64,000 bases of DNA, taken from positions 229,301-293,300 of the forward strand of contig NZ_JALGRF010000005.1 of the NCBI RefSeq assembly GCF_022815725.1. The letters run 5' to 3'. Source of the stretch: Streptomyces sp. APSN-46.1 (GTDB lineage: Bacteria; Actinomycetota; Actinomycetes; Streptomycetales; Streptomycetaceae). Shown piece after piece: positions 1 through 9,279 of this stretch. Below the pieces are notes generated by a model, which saw nothing but the letters and a program-made list of their open reading frames with translations, had not been told where the DNA came from and did not search any database. A program made the position numbers and the translations under genes. The stretch's first letter is position 1, and each line of letters starts with the position of its first letter.

Positions 1-777
1 CACCACCTTGCCGTCGAGCCGGAACTCGGTCAGCCGGGCCTCACCCACCCGCACCATCCGCCGGGTGGCCCGGGTCAGATGCTCGGCGAACCGCGGCCTG
101 AGGTGCTCGGGGGTCACCCCGCGGCCGCGCCACTGCTTCTCGTGCAGTCGCAGCAGCGTCCGTACGGCGCGCGGCACCTCGTGCTCGGTGACCTCGTGCT
201 CCTCGATCCCGGCCGCGTCGGTCTTGCGCAGCTTGGCCCGGACCCGCTGGGCGCCGGAGGCCGGCATCCGCTTGACCAGCTCGTCGAACGGCAGCGCGGG
301 CAGCTCCATGCAGGTGGAGTCGGCCAGCTTGCTCCGCACCCCGGGCCACGCCTCGAACACGGCCTCGGCGGCGGCACCCGGGCGCACCTCGCGCAGATCG
401 ACCACCGCGCCCCGGGCGGCCCGGTGCAGTCCCCGCGCCAGGGCCGGGACGACCTGGTCGGCGTACTCGGGGGCGACCAGGACGTCGAAGTAGTCGGTGA
501 TTCCGCCGCCGAGCGGCACCAGCAGCGGCAGCGGCCGGTGTACGAGCATCAGCGCGGCCGCGCCGACCAGCTCGCCGCCGCGCCGCACGAGCACGACGCG
601 GAGCCGGCCGTCGCGCCCGTAGGAGAGCCACCAGGAGTGCAGCCAGGCGTGGCTCTGGAAGGGGGTTGCGGTGGGGACCTCGCGGACGAGCCGGTTCCAC
701 GGCTCCTCCAGCGCGGCGAACTGCCGGGGATCGCGGCACAGCGTCACCGACAGGGCCCCGGCGGAGCCCGTCGTCAT
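1..777 (-). CDS. GNAT/FemAB-like acetyltransferase (Acetyltransf_6 type), 3' end missing
   Basis: The reading frame starts at ATG 777 and is open to the left edge, so 259 codons are visible and the C-terminus is missing. The N-terminus carries a TPFQSHAWLHSWW stretch followed by VVLVRRGGELVGAAAL. This is the arrangement of the CelD/BcsL-type GNAT proteins that accompany polysaccharide loci. The start overlaps the stop of the Wzz-like gene by 4 bp (ATGA), so the gene is the next member of the exopolysaccharide operon. It probably acylates a sugar or lipid-linked intermediate, but the substrate cannot be read from the sequence. Several open frames on the opposite strand are high-GC shadows. Confidence 0.75.
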   Translation of the reverse strand, partial: MTTGSAGALSVTLCRDPRQFAALEEPWNRLVREVPTATPFQSHAWLHSWWLSYGRDGRLRVVLVRRGGELVGAAALMLVHRPLPLLVPLGGGITDYFDVLVAPEYADQVVPALARGLHRAARGAVVDLREVRPGAAAEAVFEAWPGVRSKLADSTCMELPALPFDELVKRMPASGAQRVRAKLRKTDAAGIEEHEVTEHEVPRAVRTLLRLHEKQWRGRGVTPEHLRPRFAEHLTRATRRMVRVGEARLTEFRLDGKVV

Positions 778-1469
778 CGCACGGACTCCTTCTCCTTGGA
801 GTCCGTGTGCTCACCCTGGGCGGGCAGCGAGGCGAACTCCCCGGCGACGGGGGCGGCGGCGTCGCTGACGGGGTCCTCGGCGCGGCGGCGGGGCCGCGCC
901 AGCAGCCACAGCCCGCCGAGCAGCCCGCCGGCGCACAGGCCGACGGCGCCGCTGACGGGGGCGGACGCCGAGGCGGGGGCGGCGGGCGCCACGGCCTGGT
1001 TGAAGAGGAGCAGCTGCACGCCGGTGTTCTTGGCGGCCTGGTTGCTGCTGAGCGACAGCGCGTCGGCCACCGCGTTGGCGATGTCGGCGGCCTCCGACGG
1101 GCTCTTCGAGGTCCCGGTGATGGCGATCATCGGCGACTCGGGGGAGGTCTCGGCGCGCACCTGCGTGCGGAGCTTCTGGGCGCTGAGGCCCGCGCGGGGC
1201 TGGGCGTACGCGAGGGTGGAGCTGCTGGTGGCGATGCGGGCGTAGGCCTGGGCGAAGCCGAGGGCGGTGGCCGGCTCGGTGGTGTCGTCCGGGACGGCGA
1301 CGACGTAACTGGTGGCGGCGTACTCGGGTGCCTTGAGCACCCCGTACGCCCCGCCGGCGGCCAGCCCGAGCAGGGCGACGACGGGCAGCGGCCACCAAGC
1401 GGGCGGGCGCGGCAACGTGACGCGGCGGTGGGGGCGGTCGGACTTCTTCTGGTCGGGGGTTTCGGCCAT
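774..1469 (-). CDS. Wzz-like polysaccharide co-polymerase / chain-length determinant protein
   Basis: The protein has 231 aa. A membrane segment lies near residues 25-45 (PVVALLGLAAGGAYGVL), followed by an extracytoplasmic domain beginning with the typical YAATSYVVAV. A second membrane segment lies near residues 180-200, with a charged C-terminal tail. Two flanking membrane helices around an external domain is the Wzz/YveK architecture. There is no tyrosine-kinase domain, so this is the membrane adaptor only. In capsule and EPS systems these proteins set chain length together with the Wzy polymerase. The gene sits between a GT4 and an acetyltransferase on the same strand. Confidence 0.8.
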   Translation of the reverse strand: MAETPDQKKSDRPHRRVTLPRPPAWWPLPVVALLGLAAGGAYGVLKAPEYAATSYVVAVPDDTTEPATALGFAQAYARIATSSSTLAYAQPRAGLSAQKLRTQVRAETSPESPMIAITGTSKSPSEAADIANAVADALSLSSNQAAKNTGVQLLLFNQAVAPAAPASASAPVSGAVGLCAGGLLGGLWLLARPRRRAEDPVSDAAAPVAGEFASLPAQGEHTDSKEKESVR

Positions 1470-1544
1470 GAGCGTGCTCGCTTCCTGGGTGGGAGGGGGG
1501 AGTTCCTTCGGGCCCCGGGGCCGGGGCCCCTACGGGGGGACAGA

Positions 1545-3362
1545 TCAGCCGGCTTCGCCCGCCGGTCCGGCGACGACCCTGGCCGTCAGCGGTTGTGGGC
1601 CGGGTCCCGGGCTCCCGGCCGCCGAACCGGCGCCGATCACACCCGGCCCCACATCAGGCCGCCACCCGGGCGGGGCATCCCCCGCCCCGGGCCCGGCGAC
1701 CGACGCCCCTTGCGCGCCCGCGCCGACGGCCGGATCCACGAGCGGCCCATTCAGCGGCGCAGCCGAACCGACGGCCCGACCAGCACCCGGACTGCGGCCC
1801 GCACTAGCGGCCAAGCCGGGCCCCGGGCCAGCAGCCGAGCCGGGCCCCGGGCTAACAGCCGGCGCAACACCCGCGCCAACGCCCGAGCCTGCGGCCGACG
1901 CAGCGGCGGGGGCGTGGCCCCCGCCAGCGGCCGAGCTGGGGCCCGGGGCGACGGCCGACCCAACGGCCGGCTCAGCACCCGCGGCAACGGCGGGGCAGGG
2001 GCCCGTCAGCGGCGCAGCCGGCGCAACACCCGCGCCAACGCCCGCGCCGACGGCCAGGCCCGCTGCCGACGCACCGGCCGGGGCATGGCCCCCGCCAGCG
2101 GCCGAGCTGGTGCCCGGGGCGGCGGCCGACCCGACGGCCGGCTCAAAACCCGCGGCAGCGGCAACGGCGGGGCAGGGGCCCGTCAGCGGCGCGGACAGGG
2201 CAGGCGCGGGCTGGGGGTCGGTCGAGGGCGCGGATAGCGCAAGGGCGTAGACGGCGAGGAGTTGGTCCGCGCTGCGGGCGATGTCGTAGCGGCGGGTCAC
2301 CGGAGGTTGCGGGAGGCGGCGCGCGCCCGCCTCCATGTGTCCGCGCAGGGCGGCGACCAGCTCCGCCGTCCCCGTGCCGATGCGCCGCGCGCCCGGGGCC
2401 TGCGCGGCGGGCAGGTCGTCGATCGCCGGGCAGGTGACGTGCAGGACCGGCAGTCCGGCGGCCAGGGCTTCCACCACGGCCAGGCCGAACGCCTCCTCCC
2501 GCGACGGGGACACGAACACGTCCATCGCGGCGAGCAGCGCGGGAATCCCGGGTGTCCGCCCGTCCGGGCTGTCGCCCAGCGGATCCCGCTCCCCCAGCAG
2601 GTGGATCCGGCTCTGCGCCCCGAGCTCGGCCGCGAGCCGCCGGAGCGAGGCCCGCTCGGGCCCGTCCCCCGCGATCAGCAGATGCGCGCCCGGCAGCGCC
2701 GCCACCGCCCGCACCAGTACGTCGAACCGCTTGCCCGGCACCAGCCGCCCCACCCCGCCCACCACGAACGCCCGCTCCGGCAGCCCCGTGCGGCCCCGCG
2801 TGGCCCGCCGTACGCCCTCGTCGAAGCGGAACCGCGCGGCCTCGATCCCGTTCGGCACCACATGCACCCGCGCCGCCGGGACCCCCCACCCCTCCAGCCG
2901 CGCCGCCACCGTGTCCGACACCGCGACCGTCGCCGCGCCGAGCCGCTCGCTCGCCAGGTACAGCGCCCGTACCCCGCCCGACAGCGGCCGGCCCTCGATC
3001 TCGCCCTCCCCGAGCGAGTGTTCCGTCGCCACCGTCGCCCGTACGCCCGCGAGCCGCGCCGCGAGGCGCCCGTACACACAGGCGCGGTACAGGTGCGTGT
3101 GCACCAGGTCGTAGCGGCCGCGCCGGATGAACCGGACCAGCTTCGGCAGCGCCCCCAGGTCGCGGTTCCCGCTCATCCCCAGGTGCACCACCCGTACTCC
3201 GTCGGCCCGCAGCCCGTCGGCGACCGGCCCGGGGTTGGTCAGCGTCAGCACATCGCACGGCATCGGCATGTGCCTCAGCAGCAGCCTCAGTTGCTGCTCG
3301 GCGCCGCCGACGCCCAGCCCCGTGATGATGTGCAGGACCCGTACCGACTTCAGGTTCGTCAC
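1545..3362 (-). CDS. GT4-family glycosyltransferase with long low-complexity C-terminal tail
   Basis: The chosen start is GTG 3362, which overlaps the stop of the deacetylase gene by 4 bp (GTGA); an open frame continues upstream but there it only shadows the deacetylase. The product is 605 aa. Residues 5-380 form a GT-B fold: VLHIITGLGVGGAEQQLRLL at the N-terminus, VAVSDTVAARL and HVVPNGIE in the linker, VGRLVPGKRFD at the start of the C-lobe, and the E-x7-E region SPSREEAFGLAVVEALAAG. From about residue 385 the chain becomes Ala/Gly/Pro-rich, with a 59-residue repeat. The catalytic part probably adds a sugar to the lipid-linked EPS repeat unit; donor and acceptor are unknown. The tail is not needed for GT4 catalysis and looks like a repeat expansion. 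Confidence 0.85.
   Translation of the reverse strand: MTNLKSVRVLHIITGLGVGGAEQQLRLLLRHMPMPCDVLTLTNPGPVADGLRADGVRVVHLGMSGNRDLGALPKLVRFIRRGRYDLVHTHLYRACVYGRLAARLAGVRATVATEHSLGEGEIEGRPLSGGVRALYLASERLGAATVAVSDTVAARLEGWGVPAARVHVVPNGIEAARFRFDEGVRRATRGRTGLPERAFVVGGVGRLVPGKRFDVLVRAVAALPGAHLLIAGDGPERASLRRLAAELGAQSRIHLLGERDPLGDSPDGRTPGIPALLAAMDVFVSPSREEAFGLAVVEALAAGLPVLHVTCPAIDDLPAAQAPGARRIGTGTAELVAALRGHMEAGARRLPQPPVTRRYDIARSADQLLAVYALALSAPSTDPQPAPALSAPLTGPCPAVAAAAGFEPAVGSAAAPGTSSAAGGGHAPAGASAAGLAVGAGVGAGVAPAAPLTGPCPAVAAGAEPAVGSAVAPGPSSAAGGGHAPAAASAAGSGVGAGVAPAVSPGPGSAAGPGPGLAASAGRSPGAGRAVGSAAPLNGPLVDPAVGAGAQGASVAGPGAGDAPPGWRPDVGPGVIGAGSAAGSPGPGPQPLTARVVAGPAGEAG
1857..2192 (-). repeat. In-frame 59-codon tandem duplication in the GT4 tail
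   Basis: A unit beginning APLTGPCPAV and ending GAGVAPA occurs twice in tandem with a 177-bp period (for example at 2161 and 1984). The second copy has small in-frame deletions. It keeps the reading frame and lies in the Ala/Pro/Gly-rich tail. Confidence 0.8.
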
Positions 3363-4138
3363 GCCGGGTTCACCCGCCGCCCCAGCTCCCGCACCTGGTG
3401 CCGTACCTGCTTGATCCGCAGCCGCGCTCCGCCGTCCGCCTGGCTGACGTGCGTACGCGGCAGGGCGTACGGGCCGGCGAGCCGCCCGGGGTCGATCGCG
3501 CAGGCGTACCCGTATCCGGCGGCCCGCGTCGCGGCGACGACCCGGGCGTCGAGGTGTCCGTACGGATAGCAGAAGCCCTCCGGGAGCGTCCCCGTCAGCT
3601 CCCGCAGCAGCTCCCGGCTGCCCCGCAGTTCCTGCTGGAGCACCTCGTCGGGCACCGCGGTGAGGTCCTGGTGGAGCAGCCCGTGGGAGCCGATCTCCTG
3701 CCCGGCGGCGGCGACCGCGCGGATGCCCTCGGCGGTGAGCAGGGACTTGCGCGGCCCCAGCGGGTCCCACACGTTGTCCACGCCGAGCCGCCCGGGCAGC
3801 ACGAACAGCGTGGACGTGCAGTCGTGGCGGCGCAGCAGCGGCAGCGCCCGGGTCAGGTAGTCGTGGTAGCCGTCGTCGAAGGTGAGCCCGACCAGCCCGG
3901 CCCCCCGCCCGGCGGCGCGGGCCCGCAGGAGCTCGCCGACGGACACCCCGCGCAGGCCGCGGGAGCGCAGCCACAGCAGCTGGGCCTCCAGCGCCCCCGG
4001 GGTGACGGTGATGCCGTACGGGTCCTCGGCGGGGTCGGTGAACTCGGCGACCGAGTGGTACATCAGGACCCATGGCGAAGCGGCCCGTCGGGTGGGTGCC
4101 CCCACGGCGGCGGGCGCCGTGTCGGTATCAGCGGACAT
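3359..4138 (-). CDS. NodB-type polysaccharide deacetylase (carbohydrate esterase 4)
   Basis: The protein has 259 aa. The catalytic/metal motif TFDDGYHDYL is at about residues 84-93. The second metal motif GSHGLLHQDL (H-x3-H) is near residue 155, and a later FCYPYGHLD motif follows; together these are CE4 motifs 1-3. No signal peptide is evident, so the enzyme may act on lipid-linked or nascent sugar chains at the cytoplasmic face or be exported without a classical signal. It overlaps the flippase gene by 11 bp upstream and the GT4 gene by 4 bp downstream, so it is translated as part of the operon. It probably removes N-acetyl groups from the exopolysaccharide. Confidence 0.88.
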   Translation of the reverse strand: MSADTDTAPAAVGAPTRRAASPWVLMYHSVAEFTDPAEDPYGITVTPGALEAQLLWLRSRGLRGVSVGELLRARAAGRGAGLVGLTFDDGYHDYLTRALPLLRRHDCTSTLFVLPGRLGVDNVWDPLGPRKSLLTAEGIRAVAAAGQEIGSHGLLHQDLTAVPDEVLQQELRGSRELLRELTGTLPEGFCYPYGHLDARVVAATRAAGYGYACAIDPGRLAGPYALPRTHVSQADGGARLRIKQVRHQVRELGRRVNPA

Positions 4139-6320
4139 TGCGGAACCTCTGGGTGAGCTGGGCGGAGAGCCGGGCGATCTGGGCGGGCAGGGCGAGGACT
4201 TCGAGGGCTCGTATGGCCGTGCCGGCGGCCACGAACATGGCCGGGACGAGCAGGCAGCCGAGCGCGGCGCTGAGCATCGGGTCGGGGATCTTCGGCCCGG
4301 CGATCCAGCCGGTGAGGCAGGCGGCGAGGGCGGAGACCGCCAGGCGCGCGATGCTGACGGCGACCCGGCGGACCTGGATGGCGACGATCCGGGAGCCGAG
4401 TCCGGTGAGCAGCAGGACGGCGGTGGTGGAGATGCCGGCCGCGTTGGCGCCGGCGATGCCGTAGGTGCCCCACCAGCGGACGGCGAAGGCTCCGGCGACG
4501 ATGTTGACGAGCAGTCCGGCGCCCATCGCGAGCGCCGGGAACCAGATGGGCCGGGCCGTCGAGAAGAAGGGCCGGCTCAGTGCCCCGACGAGGCAGTGGC
4601 CGAGGAGTCCGAGGCTGTAGACCCGCATGACGGAGGCGGTCGCCAGGGTGTCCCGATGCGTGAAGGCACCCCGCTCGAAGAGCACTTGGATGATCTGGGG
4701 CGCGTACCCGATGACGAGCGCGGCGCCCATCAGGACGGCCAGGGAGGCCAGCGCCAGGTCCCGCTCGACGCGCCGCCGGGCCTTCTCGCGCTCCCCGCCG
4801 GCCATGGCCTGGGCCACCACCGGGAAGGTGACGGTGCAGATCATCAGGGACAGCACCATCGGCATCTGCGCGACCTTCTGCGCGTAGTTGAGGTGCGAGA
4901 TGGCGCCGGGCGGGAGCGAGGCGGCGAGGAAGCGCTCGACCAGGACCTGCGACTGGCGGAAGACGGCGAAGAAGATGACGGGCGCGATCAGCCCGAAGGC
5001 GATCAGGGTCGGCCGGTCCCGGTCGCGCTGGCTGCGGGGGGCGCCCTTGGGCCGGGACGGCCCGAAGCCCACGTTCCGGATGAACGCGGGCAGTTGCACC
5101 AGCACCATCAGCAGCCCGCCGACGGCGACCCCGGCGGCGGCGGCCCGCACGCCCCACAGGGTGTGCAGGGCGACCATCGTCCCGATGATGCCGATGTTGT
5201 ACGACACGTAGATCGCGGCGGGCGGCAGGAAGGAGCGGTGTGCCCGCAGCGCGGCGCTGAAGTACCCGGCGAGGCCGAAGGACAGCACGGTCAGGGCGGT
5301 CATCCGGGTGCACTCGACGGCGAGTCGGGGATCCGGCAGCCCTGGCGCGAGCACGCCGACCACGAGCGGCGCGGCGACGACGAGTACGGAGGCCACCGCG
5401 GCCAGGAGCACGACGAGCCGGGGCAGCGTCGCGCCGACGAGCAGGCGTACCGGGTCCTGCGCGCGGGCCTCCCTGCGGGTGAGCCCCGCCCGGCTGGCGG
5501 CCCGCCGGGCCAGGGCGTGGCTGAACGCCGGCACCATCAGCAGCGCCATGGCGTCCTCGATCAGCAGCGTCGAGGCCATCTCGGGCACGGTCCAGGCGAT
5601 CAGGAAGGAGTCGCTGTCGTGCCCGGCGCCGAAGAGGTGCGCGATGGTCTGGTCCCGGAGCAGCCCGAACACCGCCCCGGCGATGGTGAGCCCGGCGGTG
5701 ACGGCGGCGGCCTTGGCCAGGAACCGCCCGAGCGGAGCCGGTGCGCTGCCGCTACCGCTGCCGCTGGGTGGGACGGCGGGTCGGGGAGCCCGGGCCGGGG
5801 CGGCGGCGCGGTGCCCCGACGCCACGGGGCCGGTCGTCGCGCGGGCGCCGGCGAACACTCGCCGCCGGTCACCGCCCCCGCCCGCCCCGGCCACCCGCGC
5901 GCCGGCCATCCGTCCCGCATCCAGCGCACCGGGATGACTGGCAGAACCGGGCAACACCGGCCCCCGCCCCGACTCCGGCGCAGCCGAGAGCCCCACCGAA
6001 CGGCCGACGGAACCCGGCAGCACCGGGACCCGTCCCGGCTCCGGCGCCGCTGCGTGGCCGGGCAAGCCCGCGCCCCGACCGGGGTCCGGCGCAGCCGGGT
6101 GGCCGGGCAAACCCGCGCCCCGGCCGGGGTCCGGCGCCGCCGAACGGGCGACCGAGCCCGGCAGGGCCGTGCCCCGGCCCGGGTCCGGGGTGGGTGAAGG
6201 GCCCGGGGGGGTGGGTGGGGCGGGGTCGCGCCCGGGTCCCGGCGGGGGCGGCTCGGGGGGGCGCGGGGGACGGCCCGCGGCCGCGGCCGCGGGCCGTCGC
6301 CACGGCGTCGTATCGGTCAC
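4128..6320 (-). CDS. MurJ/MviN-family lipid-linked oligosaccharide flippase with Pro-rich N-terminal extension
   Basis: The protein has 730 aa and starts at GTG 6320, overlapping the preceding stop (GTGA). Residues 190-730 contain the many membrane helices of the MOP superfamily, with the MurJ-like GLLRDQTIAHLFGAG near the first helix and PAFSHALARR shortly after. The first 180 residues are low complexity, with repeats of the type PDPGRGAGLPGH. MurJ homologues flip lipid II, but one inside an EPS operon is likely to serve as the Wzx-type flippase for the exopolysaccharide unit. A second housekeeping MurJ would be expected elsewhere in the genome. The N-terminal extension is absent from typical MurJ and is probably a cytoplasmic disordered tail. 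Confidence 0.85.
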   Translation of the reverse strand: MTDTTPWRRPAAAAAGRPPRPPEPPPPGPGRDPAPPTPPGPSPTPDPGRGTALPGSVARSAAPDPGRGAGLPGHPAAPDPGRGAGLPGHAAAPEPGRVPVLPGSVGRSVGLSAAPESGRGPVLPGSASHPGALDAGRMAGARVAGAGGGGDRRRVFAGARATTGPVASGHRAAAPARAPRPAVPPSGSGSGSAPAPLGRFLAKAAAVTAGLTIAGAVFGLLRDQTIAHLFGAGHDSDSFLIAWTVPEMASTLLIEDAMALLMVPAFSHALARRAASRAGLTRREARAQDPVRLLVGATLPRLVVLLAAVASVLVVAAPLVVGVLAPGLPDPRLAVECTRMTALTVLSFGLAGYFSAALRAHRSFLPPAAIYVSYNIGIIGTMVALHTLWGVRAAAAGVAVGGLLMVLVQLPAFIRNVGFGPSRPKGAPRSQRDRDRPTLIAFGLIAPVIFFAVFRQSQVLVERFLAASLPPGAISHLNYAQKVAQMPMVLSLMICTVTFPVVAQAMAGGEREKARRRVERDLALASLAVLMGAALVIGYAPQIIQVLFERGAFTHRDTLATASVMRVYSLGLLGHCLVGALSRPFFSTARPIWFPALAMGAGLLVNIVAGAFAVRWWGTYGIAGANAAGISTTAVLLLTGLGSRIVAIQVRRVAVSIARLAVSALAACLTGWIAGPKIPDPMLSAALGCLLVPAMFVAAGTAIRALEVLALPAQIARLSAQLTQRFRNVR

Positions 6321-7747
6321 CGGCCGTCCGCACCCGTGGCGGAGCCGAAGCCGCGGGGCACCGGAGCCTCGTCATCCGGGGAGGGAAGCGCCCACCACGC
6401 CGCGAGTCCGATGATGACCCCGGTGAGGACGGTGGACGGGCCGCCGATGTCCGCGTAGAGGAAGTCGGTCAGCTGCCACACGAGCATCCCGATCGCGATC
6501 AGCCCGCAGTCCCGGATCCCCCGCGCGCCACCGTCGGCCGCATACCGCCGCAGCCCCGCCACCAGCAGGGCCGCCCAGCCGCCCGCCAGCGCGGTCAGCC
6601 CGATCAGCCCCTGCTCGCTGAGGATCAGCAGGTACATGTTGTGCGGGGACAGCAGGGGCTGACGCAGGTACGCCTGGCCCGCGCCCCCCGTGTCACTGCC
6701 GGAGGACAGCGCCAGCGAGGAGTGCCCGTCCCGGTGGGCCGGGAACCCCTTGAGGCCCACCCCCGCCGCGGGACGCTCCCGCCACATCGACCCGGCGGCG
6801 GCCCACATCGTGTACCGGTCCGTCACCGACTGGTCGGGGGCGCTGGAGACCTGCGTGATCGAGGTCAGCCGCTCCGTCACCATCTCGGAGCCGATCCCGA
6901 CCCCGCCCACCAGCACCACACCCGCCGCGGTCAGCGCCAGCAGCACCTTCAGGGCCCGCCGGACCCCGGCCATCCCCATCACCAGCACCGCCGCGCCGAG
7001 GGTGGCGAGCCACGAGCCCCGGCTGAACGACAGCACCAGCGGCACCACCATCACCAGCGCGCAGCCCCCGGCGATCCGCCGGACCCGCCGCGACAGGCCC
7101 GGCGCCAGCGCCGCCGCCGTCGCGACGACCAGCCCGTACGACACGACCGTGGCCATGCCCATCACGTCACCGGGGCCGAAGGTCCCCACGGCCCGGATGT
7201 CCTCGCCCTGGTACGAGGCGCCGGTGTGGGTGGCGTACTGGAGCACACCCACCGCGCCCTGGAACAGCGCCAGGACCACGAAGCACCCGGCGGCGATCCG
7301 GAACTCCCGCGCGTCCCGCACCAGCAGCACCACCGCCGCCGGGACCAGCACGAACACCTGGAGGTAGCGCACGAACCCCGGCAGGGCCGCGTACGGATCC
7401 CCCGCGGTCACCGTCGCCACCGCGAGCCCTACGGCGGGCAGCCCCAGCACCAGCGCGCCCAGCGGGCTCAGCGCCCGCACCCGGCCCCGTAGCGCCTGGA
7501 GCGCGCACACGAACACCAGCAGCAGCGAGGCGGCGTCGGCCGGGCCGACCTTGCCCGAGGCGGTGGCGTCACCGGCCGGAAGCGGGGCGAGCAGCAGCAG
7601 GACGGTGCCGACGAGCGGCAGCAGCGGCCAGTGCCGGCGCAGCGCCCCGGTGAGATCGGGCCGGGCCCGGTTCCCCGGCCGTGCCCCCTTCACCGGCTGT
7701 GCCCCATTCACCGGCCGTGTTCCATTCACCAACAGCGCAAGGCTCAT
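6317..7747 (-). CDS. O-antigen ligase / Wzy-like polymerase family membrane protein
   Basis: The start at ATG 7747 is preferred because it has a good ribosome site (GGGGAG) and lies 2 bp after the upstream stop; an in-frame GTG at 7819 would overlap the preceding gene by 70 bp. The product is about 476 aa with roughly ten hydrophobic helices. A large extracytoplasmic loop near residues 300-370 contains the conserved P-H-N-M-Y-L (LLSPHNMYLLILSEQGLIG) of the Wzy_C/O-antigen ligase family. Residues 8-30 carry a small repeated N-G-x-R/Q-P pattern. It is the expected polymerase or ligase of the exopolysaccharide pathway and lies between the glycosylphosphotransferase and the flippase. Confidence 0.87.
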   Translation of the reverse strand: MSLALLVNGTRPVNGAQPVKGARPGNRARPDLTGALRRHWPLLPLVGTVLLLLAPLPAGDATASGKVGPADAASLLLVFVCALQALRGRVRALSPLGALVLGLPAVGLAVATVTAGDPYAALPGFVRYLQVFVLVPAAVVLLVRDAREFRIAAGCFVVLALFQGAVGVLQYATHTGASYQGEDIRAVGTFGPGDVMGMATVVSYGLVVATAAALAPGLSRRVRRIAGGCALVMVVPLVLSFSRGSWLATLGAAVLVMGMAGVRRALKVLLALTAAGVVLVGGVGIGSEMVTERLTSITQVSSAPDQSVTDRYTMWAAAGSMWRERPAAGVGLKGFPAHRDGHSSLALSSGSDTGGAGQAYLRQPLLSPHNMYLLILSEQGLIGLTALAGGWAALLVAGLRRYAADGGARGIRDCGLIAIGMLVWQLTDFLYADIGGPSTVLTGVIIGLAAWWALPSPDDEAPVPRGFGSATGADGR

Positions 7748-7749
7748 GA

Positions 7750-9279
7750 TCAGCTCCCCCCGAGCCGGAAACGGAAGAACGAGGCCGCGGTGCGGGCCAG
7801 GATCCACAGGTCCTGCCACAGCGACCAGGTGTCGATGTAGTGGTTGTCGAAGCGGGCCCGGTCCTCGATCGAGGTGTCCCCGCGCAGGCCGTTGATCTGG
7901 GCGAGCCCGGTGATGCCGACGGGCATCCGGTGCCGGGCCTCGTACCCGGGATGGACGGTGCTGAACTTCGCGACGAAGAAGGGCCGTTCGGGGCGCGGAC
8001 CGACCAGGCTCATGTCACCCCGTACGACGTTCCACAGCTGCGGCAGCTCGTCGAGCGAGGACTTGCGCAGGAAGGAGCCGATCGGGCTCATCCGGTTGTC
8101 CCCGGCCACCGTCCACCGGGTGGCGGACTCGTGCTCGTCGGCGCGCAGGGTACGGAACTTCAGCAGCGTGAAGGGGCGCCCGTACAGGCCGACCCGCTCC
8201 TGACGGAAGATCACCCCCGGCCCGTCGGACAGGCGTACGGCCAGCGCGCACAGGGCCATGACCGGCGCGGCGGCGATCAGCGCGAGCGCGGCCAGCATCC
8301 CGTCGATGACCCGCTTGACCCAGCGCTCCACCGGCCGGGACGGCCGCGGCAGCAGCGGCTGTACGGCGTATCCCCACAGGTGGTCGGCGGGCTGGGCCAC
8401 TCGCATGCCGGTGACCTTGGCGGTGCCGGCCGGGTCGGCGAGCCAGAGCCGGCAGCCGTGGTCGTGGAAGAGCCGGACCAGCGAGGCGGTGCGCTCGTCG
8501 GCCTCGGGCGGGCGGGTGAACACCGCGTGCCGGACCGTGTTCTGGATGACCGCGCGCCGGATGTCCTCGTGGGTGGCGAGGACCGGCGTCGGGCCGTTCC
8601 CGCCGTCGGCGCCGGAGCCGGTGTCGGCGATCCCGACGGGCCTGAGCCCGTACTCGCGGCGCCCGTGCAGGGCGGCGGCGACCGCGCTCGCGCCCTCCCC
8701 GGGGCCGACCACCAGCGCGGAGGAGGGCCTGCGGACGGCGCCGCGGCGGCGGATCCCGTTCGCGAGCCCGCGTCCCGCGCACGCCAGTACGACCTGGAGG
8801 CAGACGGCGGTGAGCAGGAGGTTCCAGCCCAGCGCCTGGCCGGGCCGGACGGCCGCCACGACGGCGGCGGCCCCGCACCACAGCACGGCGGCCCGCCCGG
8901 CCAGCGCGGGCAGTTCGAGCAGTGCGCAGGGCGCGAGGCGCGGCCGGTACAGCCCGGCCTGCGCGTGCAGTGCGGCGGCCGACACGGCCAGCAGCGCGCC
9001 GATCGGCGCGGCCGCCTCGGGTAGCGGGCCCAGCCCGGGCAGGGCCGCCGCGGTGCCGCCGACGGCCAGCGCGTCGGCGGCCAGCAGCGGGGCGACCCCT
9101 TCGCGGCGGCGGACCCGCCGCGGCCGCAGGGCGGGCCGGGCCTGGTCGGCCCTGGGCCGGCGCGGGGGGTGGATGGCGGTCACGGAACGGCGGACGGCGG
9201 TGGTGTTGCCGGCGCTGCCGCCGGCCGGCCCCGTGCCGCCCTGCCCCGTGTGCCGGGCGGGTGCGCTGTCCATCGTCAT
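7750..9279 (-). CDS. Polyprenyl glycosylphosphotransferase (PHPT family, initiating sugar-phosphate transferase)
   Basis: The protein has 509 aa. The N-terminal half has several membrane helices and a CoA-binding-like fold. The C-terminal 190 residues carry the whole bacterial sugar transferase signature: VKRVIDGMLAALALIAAAPV, the FRQERVGLYGRPFTLLKFRT block, SLDELPQLWNVVRGDMSLVG-PRPE, and GITGLAQINGLRG. These WbaP/WcaJ-type enzymes transfer a sugar-1-phosphate to undecaprenyl phosphate and so start the repeat unit. The start ATG 9279 overlaps the upstream GT4 stop (ATGA); an alternative ATG lies at 9273. This gene identifies the locus as lipid-linked, flippase/polymerase-dependent EPS biosynthesis. 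Confidence 0.93.
   Translation of the reverse strand: MTMDSAPARHTGQGGTGPAGGSAGNTTAVRRSVTAIHPPRRPRADQARPALRPRRVRRREGVAPLLAADALAVGGTAAALPGLGPLPEAAAPIGALLAVSAAALHAQAGLYRPRLAPCALLELPALAGRAAVLWCGAAAVVAAVRPGQALGWNLLLTAVCLQVVLACAGRGLANGIRRRGAVRRPSSALVVGPGEGASAVAAALHGRREYGLRPVGIADTGSGADGGNGPTPVLATHEDIRRAVIQNTVRHAVFTRPPEADERTASLVRLFHDHGCRLWLADPAGTAKVTGMRVAQPADHLWGYAVQPLLPRPSRPVERWVKRVIDGMLAALALIAAAPVMALCALAVRLSDGPGVIFRQERVGLYGRPFTLLKFRTLRADEHESATRWTVAGDNRMSPIGSFLRKSSLDELPQLWNVVRGDMSLVGPRPERPFFVAKFSTVHPGYEARHRMPVGITGLAQINGLRGDTSIEDRARFDNHYIDTWSLWQDLWILARTAASFFRFRLGGS

Noticed and set aside
8..2250. Several long plus-strand frames over the EPS genes
   Set aside because: They are GC-rich shadows of minus-strand genes, with Arg/Gly/Pro-dominated translations and no domain patterns.
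1545..4073. A single 842-codon frame suggesting a deacetylase-glycosyltransferase fusion
   Set aside because: The first 237 codons are in a different frame from the true deacetylase and only shadow it. The GT4 gene starts at GTG 3362 with a GTGA overlap.
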